From assembly GCF_900107725.1 (NCBI RefSeq), contig NZ_FNQO01000005.1:1-64000 (forward strand): 64,000 nucleotides of DNA. The letters run 5' to 3'. How positions within the stretch are numbered: the stretch's first letter is position 1; the number at the start of each line of letters is the position of its first letter. Below, piece by piece: positions 8,242 through 16,695 of the stretch. Source of the DNA: Microbulbifer marinus (GTDB taxonomy: Bacteria > Pseudomonadota > Gammaproteobacteria > Pseudomonadales > Cellvibrionaceae). The notes under the pieces are model-generated. The model was given only the letters and a program-made list of their open reading frames with translations, searched no databases and had not been told where the DNA came from. Made by a program: the position numbers and the translations under genes.

Positions 8242-9120
8242 ATGCCAGCCAATAGCCCGGTGACAGCCAGTACCTGCGCTCCGGAGCCGTTTCTCGGCTT
8301 CGGTCTGGGGCTGCGCACCCAGCACTTTCAGCAGGTACTGGAGCAGTCGCCGGCGGTGGACTGGTTTGAGGTGGTGTCGGAGAACTTTATGGTCGCCGGT
8401 GGCAAGCCCCGCTACTTTTTGCGCGCTATCGGCGAGCGTTATCCGCTGGTGATGCACGGAGTGTCCCTGTCCATCGGCAGCGCCGATCCACTGAACTTCG
8501 ATTACCTGAAGCGGCTGAAACGGCTCGCAGAAGAGGTGCAGCCGGCCTGGATCTCGGATCACCTGTGCTGGACCGGTGTCGATGGCCGTACCAGCCACGA
8601 CCTGCTGCCGCTGCCCTATGCCGAGGAAGTGGTGGACCATGTGGTCGAACGGGTACGCCGGGTACAGGATTTTCTCGGTCGGCAGTTACTACTGGAAAAT
8701 GTATCCAGTTATTTGACCTTCGCCGAGCAGTCGATGGCGGAATGGGAATTTATAGCCGAAGTCTGCGCGCGCGCCGATTGCCTGATGCTGCTGGATATCA
8801 ACAACGTCTACGTCAGCGCCCGCAACCACGGCTTCGATGCCCGCGACTATATCGACTACCTGGATCCGGCCCGGGTACAGCAATTCCACCTGGCGGGCCA
8901 CTCGGACTACGGCGACTATGTCATCGACACCCACGACCACGACGTGCCCCACCCGGTGTGGCAACTCTACCGTCACGCGCTGCGCCGCTTCGGCCCGGTA
9001 AGCACACTGATCGAGCGGGATGACAATATTCCCGCGCTACCGGAGATGATCGAAGAGCTGGATATGGCCCGGCAGATATATGCCGAAGAATGTGCCGCGG
9101 GCGCGGCCTGTGCGCCGTGA
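8242..9120 (+). CDS. DUF692 multinuclear iron oxidative enzyme (MNIO, BufB-like)
   Basis: This 292-residue TIM-barrel protein is the likely maturase of the precursor encoded just upstream. Known MNIO metal ligands are visible: His72 (VMHGVSLSIGS), His107 (ISDHLCW), Glu152 (LLENVSSY), Asp185/Asn187 (LLDINNVYVSARNHG), His216 and His220 (QFHLAGH), Asp229/His231 (IDTHDHDV) and Glu258 (LIERDDNIP). In the family, two or three irons drive oxygen-dependent rearrangement of cysteine residues in a peptide held by the partner protein. It shares an operon with the precursor and overlaps the next gene, consistent with assembly as a complex. It is cytoplasmic; modification would precede Sec export. Confidence 0.92.
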   Translation: MPANSPVTASTCAPEPFLGFGLGLRTQHFQQVLEQSPAVDWFEVVSENFMVAGGKPRYFLRAIGERYPLVMHGVSLSIGSADPLNFDYLKRLKRLAEEVQPAWISDHLCWTGVDGRTSHDLLPLPYAEEVVDHVVERVRRVQDFLGRQLLLENVSSYLTFAEQSMAEWEFIAEVCARADCLMLLDINNVYVSARNHGFDARDYIDYLDPARVQQFHLAGHSDYGDYVIDTHDHDVPHPVWQLYRHALRRFGPVSTLIERDDNIPALPEMIEELDMARQIYAEECAAGAACAP

Positions 9121-9902
9121 GTGAATTGCTGCGCACGCGTCAGCGCCAGTTGATGGCCTTCCTGCTGCAGGGAGACGAGGCCATCAGTGAATACATCTGT
9201 GACCAGGGCGCGGCCAGCAAGTCCATCCGTCTCGGCATCTACGCCAATGCCTACCGCAAGCGCCTGCAGGAAACCCTGGAATCCGATCACCCGGTGCTGG
9301 GCAGCTACCTGGGCGATGACCTATTCGAGGAGATGACTCTCGGCTATATCGACAAGCATCCGTCGCGTCGCCCGTCGCTGCGCGACTTCGGTGAACGCTT
9401 GCCCGACTACCTGCGCACAACCGGACCATTCAGCCACCACCCACTGATCGCCGAACTGGCACAGTTCGAGCGATTGCTGATGACGGTCTTCGATGCCGCG
9501 GACGCGGAGCATTTGTCGGTGGAGGCGTTGCAGCGATTGCCCGCCGATGCCTGGCCGCGCATGTGCCTGCGCTTCCACCCGAGCGTCAGGTTGCTGCACA
9601 GCCACTGGAACTGCGTGCAGGTATGGCAGGCACTGCGCGCTGACAGTGAGCCGCCACCACCCTGCGAGGGACACTTCCACTGGTTGCTGTGGCGCAATCG
9701 CGAGCGTCTGACCGAATTCACCTCCGTTGCCGGGGCCGAACTGGTGGCCTTGCGCACCGGGCTCGGCGGCGCGGATTTCAGTCAGTTGTGCGAGGCATTG
9801 CTGGAAATCGTGCCCGCGGAACAAGCGGCCGCGGTTCTGGTGCAGTTGCTGCAGGACTGGATCCAGCGCGGCTGGCTGGGCGGAATCGACGGCAACGGAT
9901 AA
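9117..9902 (+). CDS. DUF2063 partner protein (BufC-like)
   Basis: The product has an N-terminal DUF2063 domain (roughly residues 5-95, with SIRLGIYANAYRKRL and DHPVLGSYLGDDLFEEM) of the kind annotated as putative DNA-binding. Proteins of this type accompany DUF692 enzymes and are thought to present the precursor peptide to the catalytic centre. I chose GTG 9117, which overlaps the bufB stop by four bases; an in-frame ATG at 9090 would add nine residues. The C-terminal half (VAGAELVALRTGLGG ... LQDWIQRGWLGGI) has the usual winged-helix-like end. It is 261 residues and follows in the same operon. Confidence 0.85.
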   Translation: MSELLRTRQRQLMAFLLQGDEAISEYICDQGAASKSIRLGIYANAYRKRLQETLESDHPVLGSYLGDDLFEEMTLGYIDKHPSRRPSLRDFGERLPDYLRTTGPFSHHPLIAELAQFERLLMTVFDAADAEHLSVEALQRLPADAWPRMCLRFHPSVRLLHSHWNCVQVWQALRADSEPPPPCEGHFHWLLWRNRERLTEFTSVAGAELVALRTGLGGADFSQLCEALLEIVPAEQAAAVLVQLLQDWIQRGWLGGIDGNG

Positions 9903-9917
9903 ACCCGCGGAAAAACC

Positions 9918-11225
9918 ATGGACGGTGCGGCGGAACGGCACGGGCCGACGGGAATACACCGACGACGCGCGATCTGGAGCTGGGCATTCTACGACTGGGC
10001 CAACTCCGCCTTCGCCACCGTGGTACTGGCTGGTTTCTTTCCGCTGCTATTCCTCGATTTCTGGAACGCCGGCGAAAGTGCCGAGACCGCTAATTTACGC
10101 CTAGGCTGGGCCAACGCCGCCGCCTCACTGTTCATTGCACTGGCCGCGCCGCTGATCGGCGCCCTCGCCGACCGCGCCGGTGCCCGCAAGCGCCTGTTAC
10201 TGCTGTTCGCAGTAACGGGTATGTTCGCCACCGCACTGCTCGCCGGCGTGCCCGGCGGTGCCTGGCTGCCGGCAGCATCGCTGTTTGTCTGCGCCACCAT
10301 CGGCTTCCTCGGCGCCAACCTGTTGTACGACGCACTGCTGACCAGCGTCGCGCCGCCGGCGCGCTGGCACGCGGTGTCCGGTCTCGGTTTCGGCCTCGGC
10401 TATCTCGGTGGCGGCCTGCTGTACCTCGGCTGCGTTGCCGCCGCGCTAAAACCCGCCGCATTCGGCTTTGCCGGCAGCACCGAGGCGGCGTTGGCGGCCT
10501 TCCTGGTTACTGCAGTCTGGTGGGCACTGTTCTCGCTGCCGCTGGTTATCTGGGTCCGCGAGCCGCCCGCCACTGCTCCGGCCGCCAGCCGCTCACTGCT
10601 ACGGCAGACCCTCGCAGAGTTGCGCGGCACTATCAGGCACCTGCGCCACTACCGCCCGGTAATGATATTTCTGCTCGCCTACTGGCTCTATATCGACGGC
10701 GTCGGCACCGTTATCCGCATGGCTGTCGCCTATGGTCGCGCGCTGGGGTTCGAGCGCTCGCACCTGATTCTGGCGCTGCTGCTGGTGCAGTTTGTCGGCT
10801 TCCCGGCGGCAATCCTCTTCGCCCACCTCGGTGAACGCATAGGGCCGCAGCGCGGTATTTACTTCGGCCTCGGCGTTTACATTCTGGTGTGTGTCTGGGG
10901 TGCATTCATCCGCGCGCCCTGGGAATTCTTTGTGATCGCGGTGCTGATTGGGCTGGTCCAGGGCGGTGTGCAGGCGCTGAGCCGCTCCTGCTATGCACGC
11001 CTGATTCCGGCCGCCAGGAGCGGAGAATTTTTCGGTTTCTACAACCTGATGGGGAAGTTCGCAGCACTGATAGGGCCGCCGCTATTCGGGCTCTTCGGCA
11101 GCTGGTTTGGGGAGGTGCGCTACTCGATGCTCGCGCTGATACTGCTGTTCGTCGCCGGTGGGCTGGTGCTGTCGCGGCTGCCGGCCACGGCGTTTACCGC
11201 CCCCGCAGACCAATCAGCCCAGTGA
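9918..11225 (+). CDS. MFS transporter, UMF1/Atg22-like family
   Basis: A 435-residue transporter with about twelve membrane segments. The opening AIWSWAFYDWANSAFATVV is the signature of the UMF1 group of the major facilitator superfamily, related to yeast Atg22. LVQGGVQALSRSCYARLIP near residue 350 is also typical. It starts 16 bases after the DUF2063 gene and probably belongs to the bufferin operon, where a DoxX-type membrane protein is the more usual fourth member. The substrate is unknown; export of a peptide or movement of a metal or amino acid is speculation. Its last 12 bases overlap the convergent glycosyltransferase gene. Confidence 0.85.
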   Translation: MDGAAERHGPTGIHRRRAIWSWAFYDWANSAFATVVLAGFFPLLFLDFWNAGESAETANLRLGWANAAASLFIALAAPLIGALADRAGARKRLLLLFAVTGMFATALLAGVPGGAWLPAASLFVCATIGFLGANLLYDALLTSVAPPARWHAVSGLGFGLGYLGGGLLYLGCVAAALKPAAFGFAGSTEAALAAFLVTAVWWALFSLPLVIWVREPPATAPAASRSLLRQTLAELRGTIRHLRHYRPVMIFLLAYWLYIDGVGTVIRMAVAYGRALGFERSHLILALLLVQFVGFPAAILFAHLGERIGPQRGIYFGLGVYILVCVWGAFIRAPWEFFVIAVLIGLVQGGVQALSRSCYARLIPAARSGEFFGFYNLMGKFAALIGPPLFGLFGSWFGEVRYSMLALILLFVAGGLVLSRLPATAFTAPADQSAQ

Positions 11226-12161
11226 CTCGAGCAGTCCGTACTCGGCGAAAACCTCACGGATCTTGCAGTCATTGCCGCCATGCTTACCCCAGTTTTCTTT
11301 CTTCAGTGATTGCGACTGGGATCCCTCGATGGTCAGGAAGCGCTTCTTCCAGTGGCGCGGGTCCGCCACCCGCGCGCTGAGCGTGCCCTGTTTCAGGCTC
11401 ATCGCCTTGAGCCAGACATCGTCGGCATTCGGACAGAGCGCCATAAACTTGTCCCTGTCGAAGGCGTCCTCGTGCAGAGAGCCGGGGAAATACAGTACAC
11501 CGCCCATCCCCGTCGGGAATACGAGGCTGGAAGGCTCCGCATCAATCACACCAGACTGCCATTCATCGTAGGGCAGCAGTTCGCCGTTCTTATCCAGCAG
11601 CATTTTATGGCCGCGCAGACAGTAAATATGGGCGGGATCGCGCCGGTAGGCCCGATAGAGCATATCGATCGTATCCGGCGGGTACAGGACATCGTCGTCA
11701 ACGGTAATGATCAGGCTGTCCGGGAACTTGTCGAAGGCGTAAACATACTTCTTATACGGGCCGAGATCCTCCTCCACGAAAAAGATCTGCAGGCCCCGCT
11801 CCCGCTGCTTGAGCAGGGTTTCCGGCAGGCACTTGTCGGGAAAGTTCTTGGTGGACAGCCACAGTACAATCGCATCGGCTTTCACCGACTGCTGGAACAG
11901 GCTCTCGATGCACAGGTAAAGATCGTTGATACGCTTGTCGAAAGAGGTCAGCGATACAACGATGTTGTGTTCCTTGTCGTTCCCCACTCCCGCTTCACGG
12001 CTGGACAGCGCCTGCTGCATCAATCCCTGTCTGCGAATCATGGATTCCAGTTTCAGGTTGTTATACGCATCGTGCTTCTTCAGGCGTTTTTTCAGAAAGT
12101 AGTGAAACATACAGGTTGCTGACTTCGACCGTTTGATTCGTGATTCGGGCCCGGTTGCCAT
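11214..12161 (-). CDS. Glycosyltransferase-like protein, GT-A type
   Basis: The 315-residue protein contains NIVVSLTSFDKRINDLYLC near residues 66-84, LWLSTKNFPDKCLPETL near 110, and TVDDDVLYPPDTIDMLYRA near 155. The DDD is a DxD-type metal and nucleotide-sugar binding motif. The pattern matches a family of bacterial glycosyltransferases that act on surface polysaccharide. There is no signal peptide; the basic N-terminus (FLKKRLKK) could attach it to the inner membrane. An alternative start is the Met at residue 18. No other cell-surface polysaccharide genes are nearby, so the acceptor is unknown. Confidence 0.7.
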   Translation of the reverse strand: MATGPESRIKRSKSATCMFHYFLKKRLKKHDAYNNLKLESMIRRQGLMQQALSSREAGVGNDKEHNIVVSLTSFDKRINDLYLCIESLFQQSVKADAIVLWLSTKNFPDKCLPETLLKQRERGLQIFFVEEDLGPYKKYVYAFDKFPDSLIITVDDDVLYPPDTIDMLYRAYRRDPAHIYCLRGHKMLLDKNGELLPYDEWQSGVIDAEPSSLVFPTGMGGVLYFPGSLHEDAFDRDKFMALCPNADDVWLKAMSLKQGTLSARVADPRHWKKRFLTIEGSQSQSLKKENWGKHGGNDCKIREVFAEYGLLESLG

Positions 12162-12422
12162 CCGCTATTCGTCTTCCGGTCAGCCGAATCGGTCAAAAAA
12201 CAACCAAATACTGTAGCCAGACAGGCGAAACAAGGCGGATAAAACCGACTCTGAAACCAACGCTATAGTGCCTGTAATCACCCCCTCTCGGCTAGGGGCT
12301 GGGGCACATTTGTGGTGCAGGGGGGCGCAATGACAGCAGCTAGCCTTCAAAGGGAGTGGATTCAGGTGAAGAGTTGGGGCCACCGTGCCAACCTGACTGG
12401 ACGGCGACCCCCGGTTGGTACA

Positions 12423-13019
12423 TCAGCCGGCGGCTTCGAACGCCTGCTGGTACAGCGACTTGCGCGGCTGCGCGAACACCCGCCGCAGCATCGGTTCGAA
12501 GAACTCCAGCGGCAGGGTTTCAGCGTCTTTGTCGAACGCCGGAGCGTCATACTTGGATACGAACTCGATCGTGCGCGCGTAATGGGGATGGTCCCGAAAC
12601 TGCTCGCGCTGACCGGGATCCATACCCAGGTACTGGAAGAAGTAGTACCCCTGGAAGATCGCATGGTGCTTGATCATCCAGTGATTTTCCTCACTGACGA
12701 AGGGCTCCAGCAGCACCGCGGCCACGTCCGCATGGTTGTAACTGCCGAGGGTATCGCCGATATCGTGCAATAGTGCACAGATGACATACTCCTCATCCTT
12801 GCCGTCGCGGTAGGCGAGGGTTGCGGTCTGCAGGCAATGGGTCAGACGGTCGACCGGGAAACCGCCACAGTCACCCTCGAGCAATTGCAGGTGGGCGATG
12901 ATGCGATCCGGCAGCTCCCGCGCAAAAGACCCAAAGGCCTCGGCAATGATCTTCCAATCCTCCGCGGTGCCATTTTCCATGTGGGTGAACTGGGCCTGTT
13001 TTTCGATAACGTGCTCCAT
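12423..13019 (-). CDS. HD-domain protein, possible phosphohydrolase or diiron oxygenase
   Basis: This is a 198-residue HD-superfamily protein. His in THCLQTATLAY and the pair in ALLHDIGDTLGSYNH form the HD metal site, and later histidines (WMIKHHAIFQGYY) complete it. This pattern, with the motif HxxxxGYYFF, resembles the PhnZ/MIOX-like subgroup, which can hold a mixed-valent diiron centre and cleave carbon bonds, but ordinary phosphohydrolase activity is equally possible. It follows the class II aldolase gene by nine bases, so the two are probably co-transcribed and may act in one catabolic step. Confidence 0.7.
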   Translation of the reverse strand: MEHVIEKQAQFTHMENGTAEDWKIIAEAFGSFARELPDRIIAHLQLLEGDCGGFPVDRLTHCLQTATLAYRDGKDEEYVICALLHDIGDTLGSYNHADVAAVLLEPFVSEENHWMIKHHAIFQGYYFFQYLGMDPGQREQFRDHPHYARTIEFVSKYDAPAFDKDAETLPLEFFEPMLRRVFAQPRKSLYQQAFEAAG

Positions 13020-13028
13020 GCGCCCTCC

Positions 13029-13802
13029 TTAATTGCGGTAGCTTGAGTCTATACGGTCGAGCTTGCGCAACAGGCCCGGCCAGGCGAGCAGGCCGCCCTG
13101 ACTGCTGGTGACCTTGTCGCCTTCGCTCTGGATTTTATCGATGATCGGCTGCGGCACCGGGGTCAGCGGGCGGTTGCCGGCGAGTGCCGCCACCTGAATC
13201 TCGCAGGAACGCTGCAGGATAAACATCGCCAGGAGGGCATCGGCCACCGTCGGCGCGCAGGTCAGCAGGCCGTGGTTGCGTAAAATCATGTAATTGGCCG
13301 TGCCCAGATCAGATACCAGGCGGGCTTTCTCATCTTCGCGTACCGCAATCCCCTCGTAGTCGTGGTAGGCCAGGCTCGACAGCGGGAACAGCGACTGCTG
13401 GGAGATCGGCAGCAGTCCCTCAGAGTGGGCCGCCACCGCAACGCCCTCGGTCGTGTGAGTGTGCATCACGCACTGGGCGTCTTCGCGTGCTTCGTGAATC
13501 GCGCTGTGGATGGTGAAGCCGGCGGGATTGACCGGGAATGGACTGTCATCCACCTTTTCCCCGTGGACGTCGATCTTGACCAGGCTGGACGCGGTGATTT
13601 CATCGAACATAGCGCCGAACGGATTGATCAGGAAGCGGTGCTCCGGCCCGGGAACGCGCACGGACAGGTGGGTAAAAATAAGGTCGTCCCAGCCATAGTG
13701 GGCGATCAGGCGATACGCGGCCGCCAGGTCGACGCGCAGTTGCCACTCCTCATCGCTGACCTTGCCCTTCAGGGACGGGATCGTATCCAGTTGCGTATGC
13801 AT
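13029..13802 (-). CDS. Class II aldolase/adducin family protein
   Basis: The 257 residues cover one class II aldolase domain. Zinc ligands are His-x-His in CVMHTHTTEGVAVAA and the later His in MILRNHGLLTCAPTVADAL. The family includes fuculose- and ribulose-phosphate aldolases and dehydratases that use zinc to stabilise an enediolate. This member has the N-terminal pattern of the larger decarboxylase/aldolase-like group (AAAYRLIAHYGWDDLIFTH LSVRVPG) found in many proteobacteria with unknown substrate. It is cytoplasmic and precedes the HD-domain gene in a two-gene unit. Confidence 0.85.
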   Translation of the reverse strand: MHTQLDTIPSLKGKVSDEEWQLRVDLAAAYRLIAHYGWDDLIFTHLSVRVPGPEHRFLINPFGAMFDEITASSLVKIDVHGEKVDDSPFPVNPAGFTIHSAIHEAREDAQCVMHTHTTEGVAVAAHSEGLLPISQQSLFPLSSLAYHDYEGIAVREDEKARLVSDLGTANYMILRNHGLLTCAPTVADALLAMFILQRSCEIQVAALAGNRPLTPVPQPIIDKIQSEGDKVTSSQGGLLAWPGLLRKLDRIDSSYRN

Positions 13803-13887
13803 CGGTCTTCTCTCTTATCGTTATTGGGCCAATGCATTCTAGAAACCGCCCTGCCCACAAGACTGTCAACTTGTTTACACTTGGCGG

Positions 13888-14580
13888 ATGACCGAACTAG
13901 TACCGATTCTCGACAACTGTCCACTGCTGGCGGGACTACCGAATGAGGCCAAGCTGGAACTGGCCCGACAGGCCCGCATCCGGCGCTACCGGGCGGACGA
14001 AGTCATCTATCTGCCCGGCGCCATGCAGAGCCAGCTGTCCATCGTTGCCGCGGGGCGCGTGCGCCTCTGCTCGAGCAATGCCAGCGGCCGCGAGGCCGCG
14101 CTGGCAATCCTGGACACCGGCGCCTGGTTTGGAGATACCGTATTCTCGCCCGGCCTGCCGCGGGTATTCGGAGCCACAGCCCACGACGACTGCCAGATAG
14201 TCGATATCCCGGGCGAAGTGCTGCGCGCGCTGATGGCCGACAATCCCGAGGCCTACCCGGTCGCGCTGGATCTGGTAAGCCGCAGACTGTGGTCGGCGAT
14301 GTCCATTATTCAGGACGATGTGCTGCGTGGTACCGAGGCGCGCCTCGCCCGGCGCCTGCTATTTCTCGCGCAGATGCACAATTCACCGGTCGACGCCGGC
14401 AGCACCGCCAGTTTTCGTCTGACCCGGGAACAGCTGGCAAACATGATGGGCATGACCCGGCAGGGCGCACATCGGGCGCTCAAGCATATCGAGGCGCAGG
14501 GCCTGATTGAATTCGCCTACGGCCGCGTGACCATTCCGGATACCGGACGCCTGCAGGCCCATGTCGAGAAGCTGGACTGA
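13888..14580 (+). CDS. Crp/Fnr family transcriptional regulator
   Basis: This 230-residue protein has an N-terminal cyclic-nucleotide-binding-type barrel (about 15-125, with LPGAMQSQLSIVAAGRVRL) and a C-terminal winged helix (about 150-225, with LTREQLANMMGMTRQGAHRA). The four cysteines of oxygen-sensing FNR/ANR are absent, so it is not the regulator of the ANR-like box found before cydAB. The cAMP pocket residues of Crp are not obvious either, so the ligand is unknown. It is transcribed divergently from the class II aldolase gene across 85 bases and may control it. Confidence 0.85.
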   Translation: MTELVPILDNCPLLAGLPNEAKLELARQARIRRYRADEVIYLPGAMQSQLSIVAAGRVRLCSSNASGREAALAILDTGAWFGDTVFSPGLPRVFGATAHDDCQIVDIPGEVLRALMADNPEAYPVALDLVSRRLWSAMSIIQDDVLRGTEARLARRLLFLAQMHNSPVDAGSTASFRLTREQLANMMGMTRQGAHRALKHIEAQGLIEFAYGRVTIPDTGRLQAHVEKLD

Positions 14581-14621
14581 GCCGCCGCGCGCCCGACCCA
14601 CAGCGGCTCAAGAATGAAGGA

Positions 14622-15530
14622 CTAGCCTGCCTCGGAAATTTCGGCTGCGGCTGCGCCGCCGTCTTTGCCAGACGGGATAACGCGCCGGCCATAGGCCGCC
14701 AGCAGGAAGCCGACCGGGAACATCAGCACGCCGTAGATGGCGGACGGCACCGACATTTCGCTGGAGTGCAGCAGCGTCAATGTCACCATCAGCCCGAGGG
14801 TGCCGTTCTTGATTCCCAACTCCGTAGCCACCGCCAGCGCTTCGCGCCGGGACAGGCCGATAGCGCGGCTGGACAGCAGGCCGAGGGCGACACCAGCCAG
14901 GTTTAACAGAATCGCCGACGGACCGGCCTGCGCCATCAGCTCCAAGAAGCGGTCGCGGATACCGTACACCAGTCCGATCACCAACACCGCCAATACCAGG
15001 CCGCCGAATATACTGACCACACCCTCGGCGCGATTCGCCAGCTGTGGCCGCCAGGCGCGTACCGCCATACCGATCACCACCGGCAGCAGTACGATTGCCG
15101 ATAACATTGCCACGGTCTTGCCAAACGGCAGCACGATTTCCTGCTGCGTGCCAAAGTAAGCCTGCAGTGCATAGTTGGTAAAAATCGGCAGGGACATAAT
15201 CGTGATCATGCTCGCGGACACCGTCAGTACGATCGACAGCGCCACGTTGCCGCGCGCGAGCAGAGTGAACAGGTTGGAGGTGGTACCGCCGGGACAGGCC
15301 GCGATAATCACCAGCCCTACAGCGATGGCCGGCGGCAGGCTCAGCAGCCCGCAGAGCGCGAAGGCGAACAGCGGCATGATCAGGATTTGGGTGATAGTGC
15401 CGACGATCAGCCCGGCCGGCTTCACCGTGACCCGGTGAAAATCCCTGGCGGTCAGGGTCATGCCGATACCGATCATAATGATAAACAGGGCGACCGGCAG
15501 ACCGATCGAGATCATTGGTCCTGATTCCAC
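14622..15530 (-). CDS. Bile acid:sodium symporter (BASS) family transporter
   Basis: The 302-residue membrane protein has about nine or ten hydrophobic segments. Family landmarks are IGIGMTLTARDFHRV near residue 22, the Na+-site sequence ACPGGTTSNLFTLLARGNVALS near 80-100 (interrupted helix with GG and SN), and a second conserved block around LLPVVIGMAVRAW. Members couple Na+ to uptake of organic anions such as pantoate, pyruvate or bile acids; the substrate here is unknown. The start is GTG 15530 preceded on the minus strand by AAAGGAGG, a strong ribosome binding site. It is convergent with the Crp/Fnr gene. Confidence 0.85.
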   Translation of the reverse strand: MESGPMISIGLPVALFIIMIGIGMTLTARDFHRVTVKPAGLIVGTITQILIMPLFAFALCGLLSLPPAIAVGLVIIAACPGGTTSNLFTLLARGNVALSIVLTVSASMITIMSLPIFTNYALQAYFGTQQEIVLPFGKTVAMLSAIVLLPVVIGMAVRAWRPQLANRAEGVVSIFGGLVLAVLVIGLVYGIRDRFLELMAQAGPSAILLNLAGVALGLLSSRAIGLSRREALAVATELGIKNGTLGLMVTLTLLHSSEMSVPSAIYGVLMFPVGFLLAAYGRRVIPSGKDGGAAAAEISEAG

Positions 15531-15651
15531 ACAAACCTCCTTTAATTATTATGTAGCTGTGCGTGGCCAAACCCTAGCACACCGTATGCGGATGCGCCGC
15601 CATTCAGCCGGCGGCCGCGGTGTTTTTTATTTTTAGTAGCTGAAGTTTTTC

Positions 15652-16569
15652 TTGGCAAAATACCCGATGGCGATAGATAGCGTGAAGGTGCAAGCGGATC
15701 ACTGGGCTAATCTGCTCTGGGCTCTCAGCGCGCCCGATATTGTCCGCGGCAGCGGACTGCCATGGTTGCCGGCGCAGCGCCGTACCGAACTGGTTGAATA
15801 TTTCTCCAGCGAAAATGTTTCCACGCGACTCGCGTCGCAGCTGCACGACGAACTGCAAAACGCAGACCGGCACAGGTCGGCGAGCCGGCTCGGGGTCTAT
15901 TTCGAGAACCTCTGGGCTTTCGCCTTTGCCCATCATCCGCACTACGAGCTGCTGTATCGCAACCTGCCGCTGCGCGCCGCGGGTCGCACTCTTGGGGAGC
16001 TGGACTTTGTCGTGCGGCACCGGCCCACCGATCACATCGAACACTGGGAAGTCGCGGTCAAATTTTATCTGCAGGTATCCGGCGAATACTGGGTGGGACC
16101 GGGACTGCGCGACCGGCTCGATATAAAACTCGCGAGAATGCGCGAGCACCAGCTGCCGCTGATTCGCCAGCCGGCCGCGCGGGAGCTGCTGCAGCGGCAG
16201 AATATCCTTATCAACCGCCAGTGGGCGCTGATGCCCGGCCGCCTGTTCCGCCCGCTCGATGAAACCGGACACCTGCACGCGACCATCAACCCGGACACTT
16301 GCCACTACTGGTGGGGGCAGCTAGACGAGTTTCTGTTTCACTTTGGCGGGCAACCGCTGCGCTGGATTCGCCTGCCCAAACGCACCTGGCTGGCCGACAG
16401 CGGTTACCGGGTATCGCACAGCGACAGCTGCGACGCCCTAGCCGGCAAGCTCCGCGAGGAGGAAATGCACGGCCCGGTGTGCGTCGCGGGAATGGACACC
16501 GAGCGCGAGCTGAGCCGCGGCTTTATCGTGCCGGACAGCTGGTACGACGACGCGCTCGCCACCATCTAG
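15652..16569 (+). CDS. DUF1853 family protein, possible PD-(D/E)XK nuclease fold
   Basis: About 305 residues matching the DUF1853 family by LGVYFENLWAFAFAHHPHYE near residue 80 and ELDFVVRHRPTDHIEHWEVAVKFYL near 115-140 (broken here only for reading). The run E-LD...HWEVAVKF has the spacing of a PD-(D/E)XK nuclease core: an upstream Glu, then D, then E-x-K. That reading is my inference; the family has no firmly known function. Start is uncertain: TTG 15652 or ATG 15667; neither has a clear ribosome binding site. It stands alone, divergent from the BASS transporter. Confidence 0.75.
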   Translation: MAKYPMAIDSVKVQADHWANLLWALSAPDIVRGSGLPWLPAQRRTELVEYFSSENVSTRLASQLHDELQNADRHRSASRLGVYFENLWAFAFAHHPHYELLYRNLPLRAAGRTLGELDFVVRHRPTDHIEHWEVAVKFYLQVSGEYWVGPGLRDRLDIKLARMREHQLPLIRQPAARELLQRQNILINRQWALMPGRLFRPLDETGHLHATINPDTCHYWWGQLDEFLFHFGGQPLRWIRLPKRTWLADSGYRVSHSDSCDALAGKLREEEMHGPVCVAGMDTERELSRGFIVPDSWYDDALATI

Positions 16570-16637
16570 GGCCGTCACTACCGGGATGCACCCTATCCGC
16601 AACGCGCCCCCCTCTACTCCCATCCAGCTGAAGTGCA

Positions 16638-16651
16638 TTGACATAAATCAA
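16638..16651. promoter_or_regulatory. ANR/FNR-like binding site
   Basis: TTGACATAAATCAA differs at one position from the FNR/ANR consensus TTGAT-N4-ATCAA. It lies about 45 bases before the GbsR-like gene that leads into cydAB, an oxygen-responsive oxidase often under FNR-family control. The same TTGACA could also act as a -35 element. Confidence 0.55.
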
Positions 16652-16665
16652 TTTACATTTACAAT

Positions 16666-16683
16666 TTTCAGAAATTTCTGAAA
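16666..16683. promoter_or_regulatory. Perfect 18-bp palindrome before the GbsR-like gene
   Basis: TTTCAGAAA (16666-16674) is followed directly by its reverse complement TTTCTGAAA (16675-16683). It ends 12 bases before the ATG at 16696, a typical position for an autoregulatory operator of a MarR/GbsR protein. No ribosome binding site is visible between it and the start. Confidence 0.6.
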
Positions 16684-16695
16684 GTTAAGAAATTA

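Noticed and set aside
13888-14580. The Crp/Fnr protein as the ANR acting on the cydAB box
   Set aside because: The N-terminal cysteines needed for the oxygen-sensing cluster are missing.
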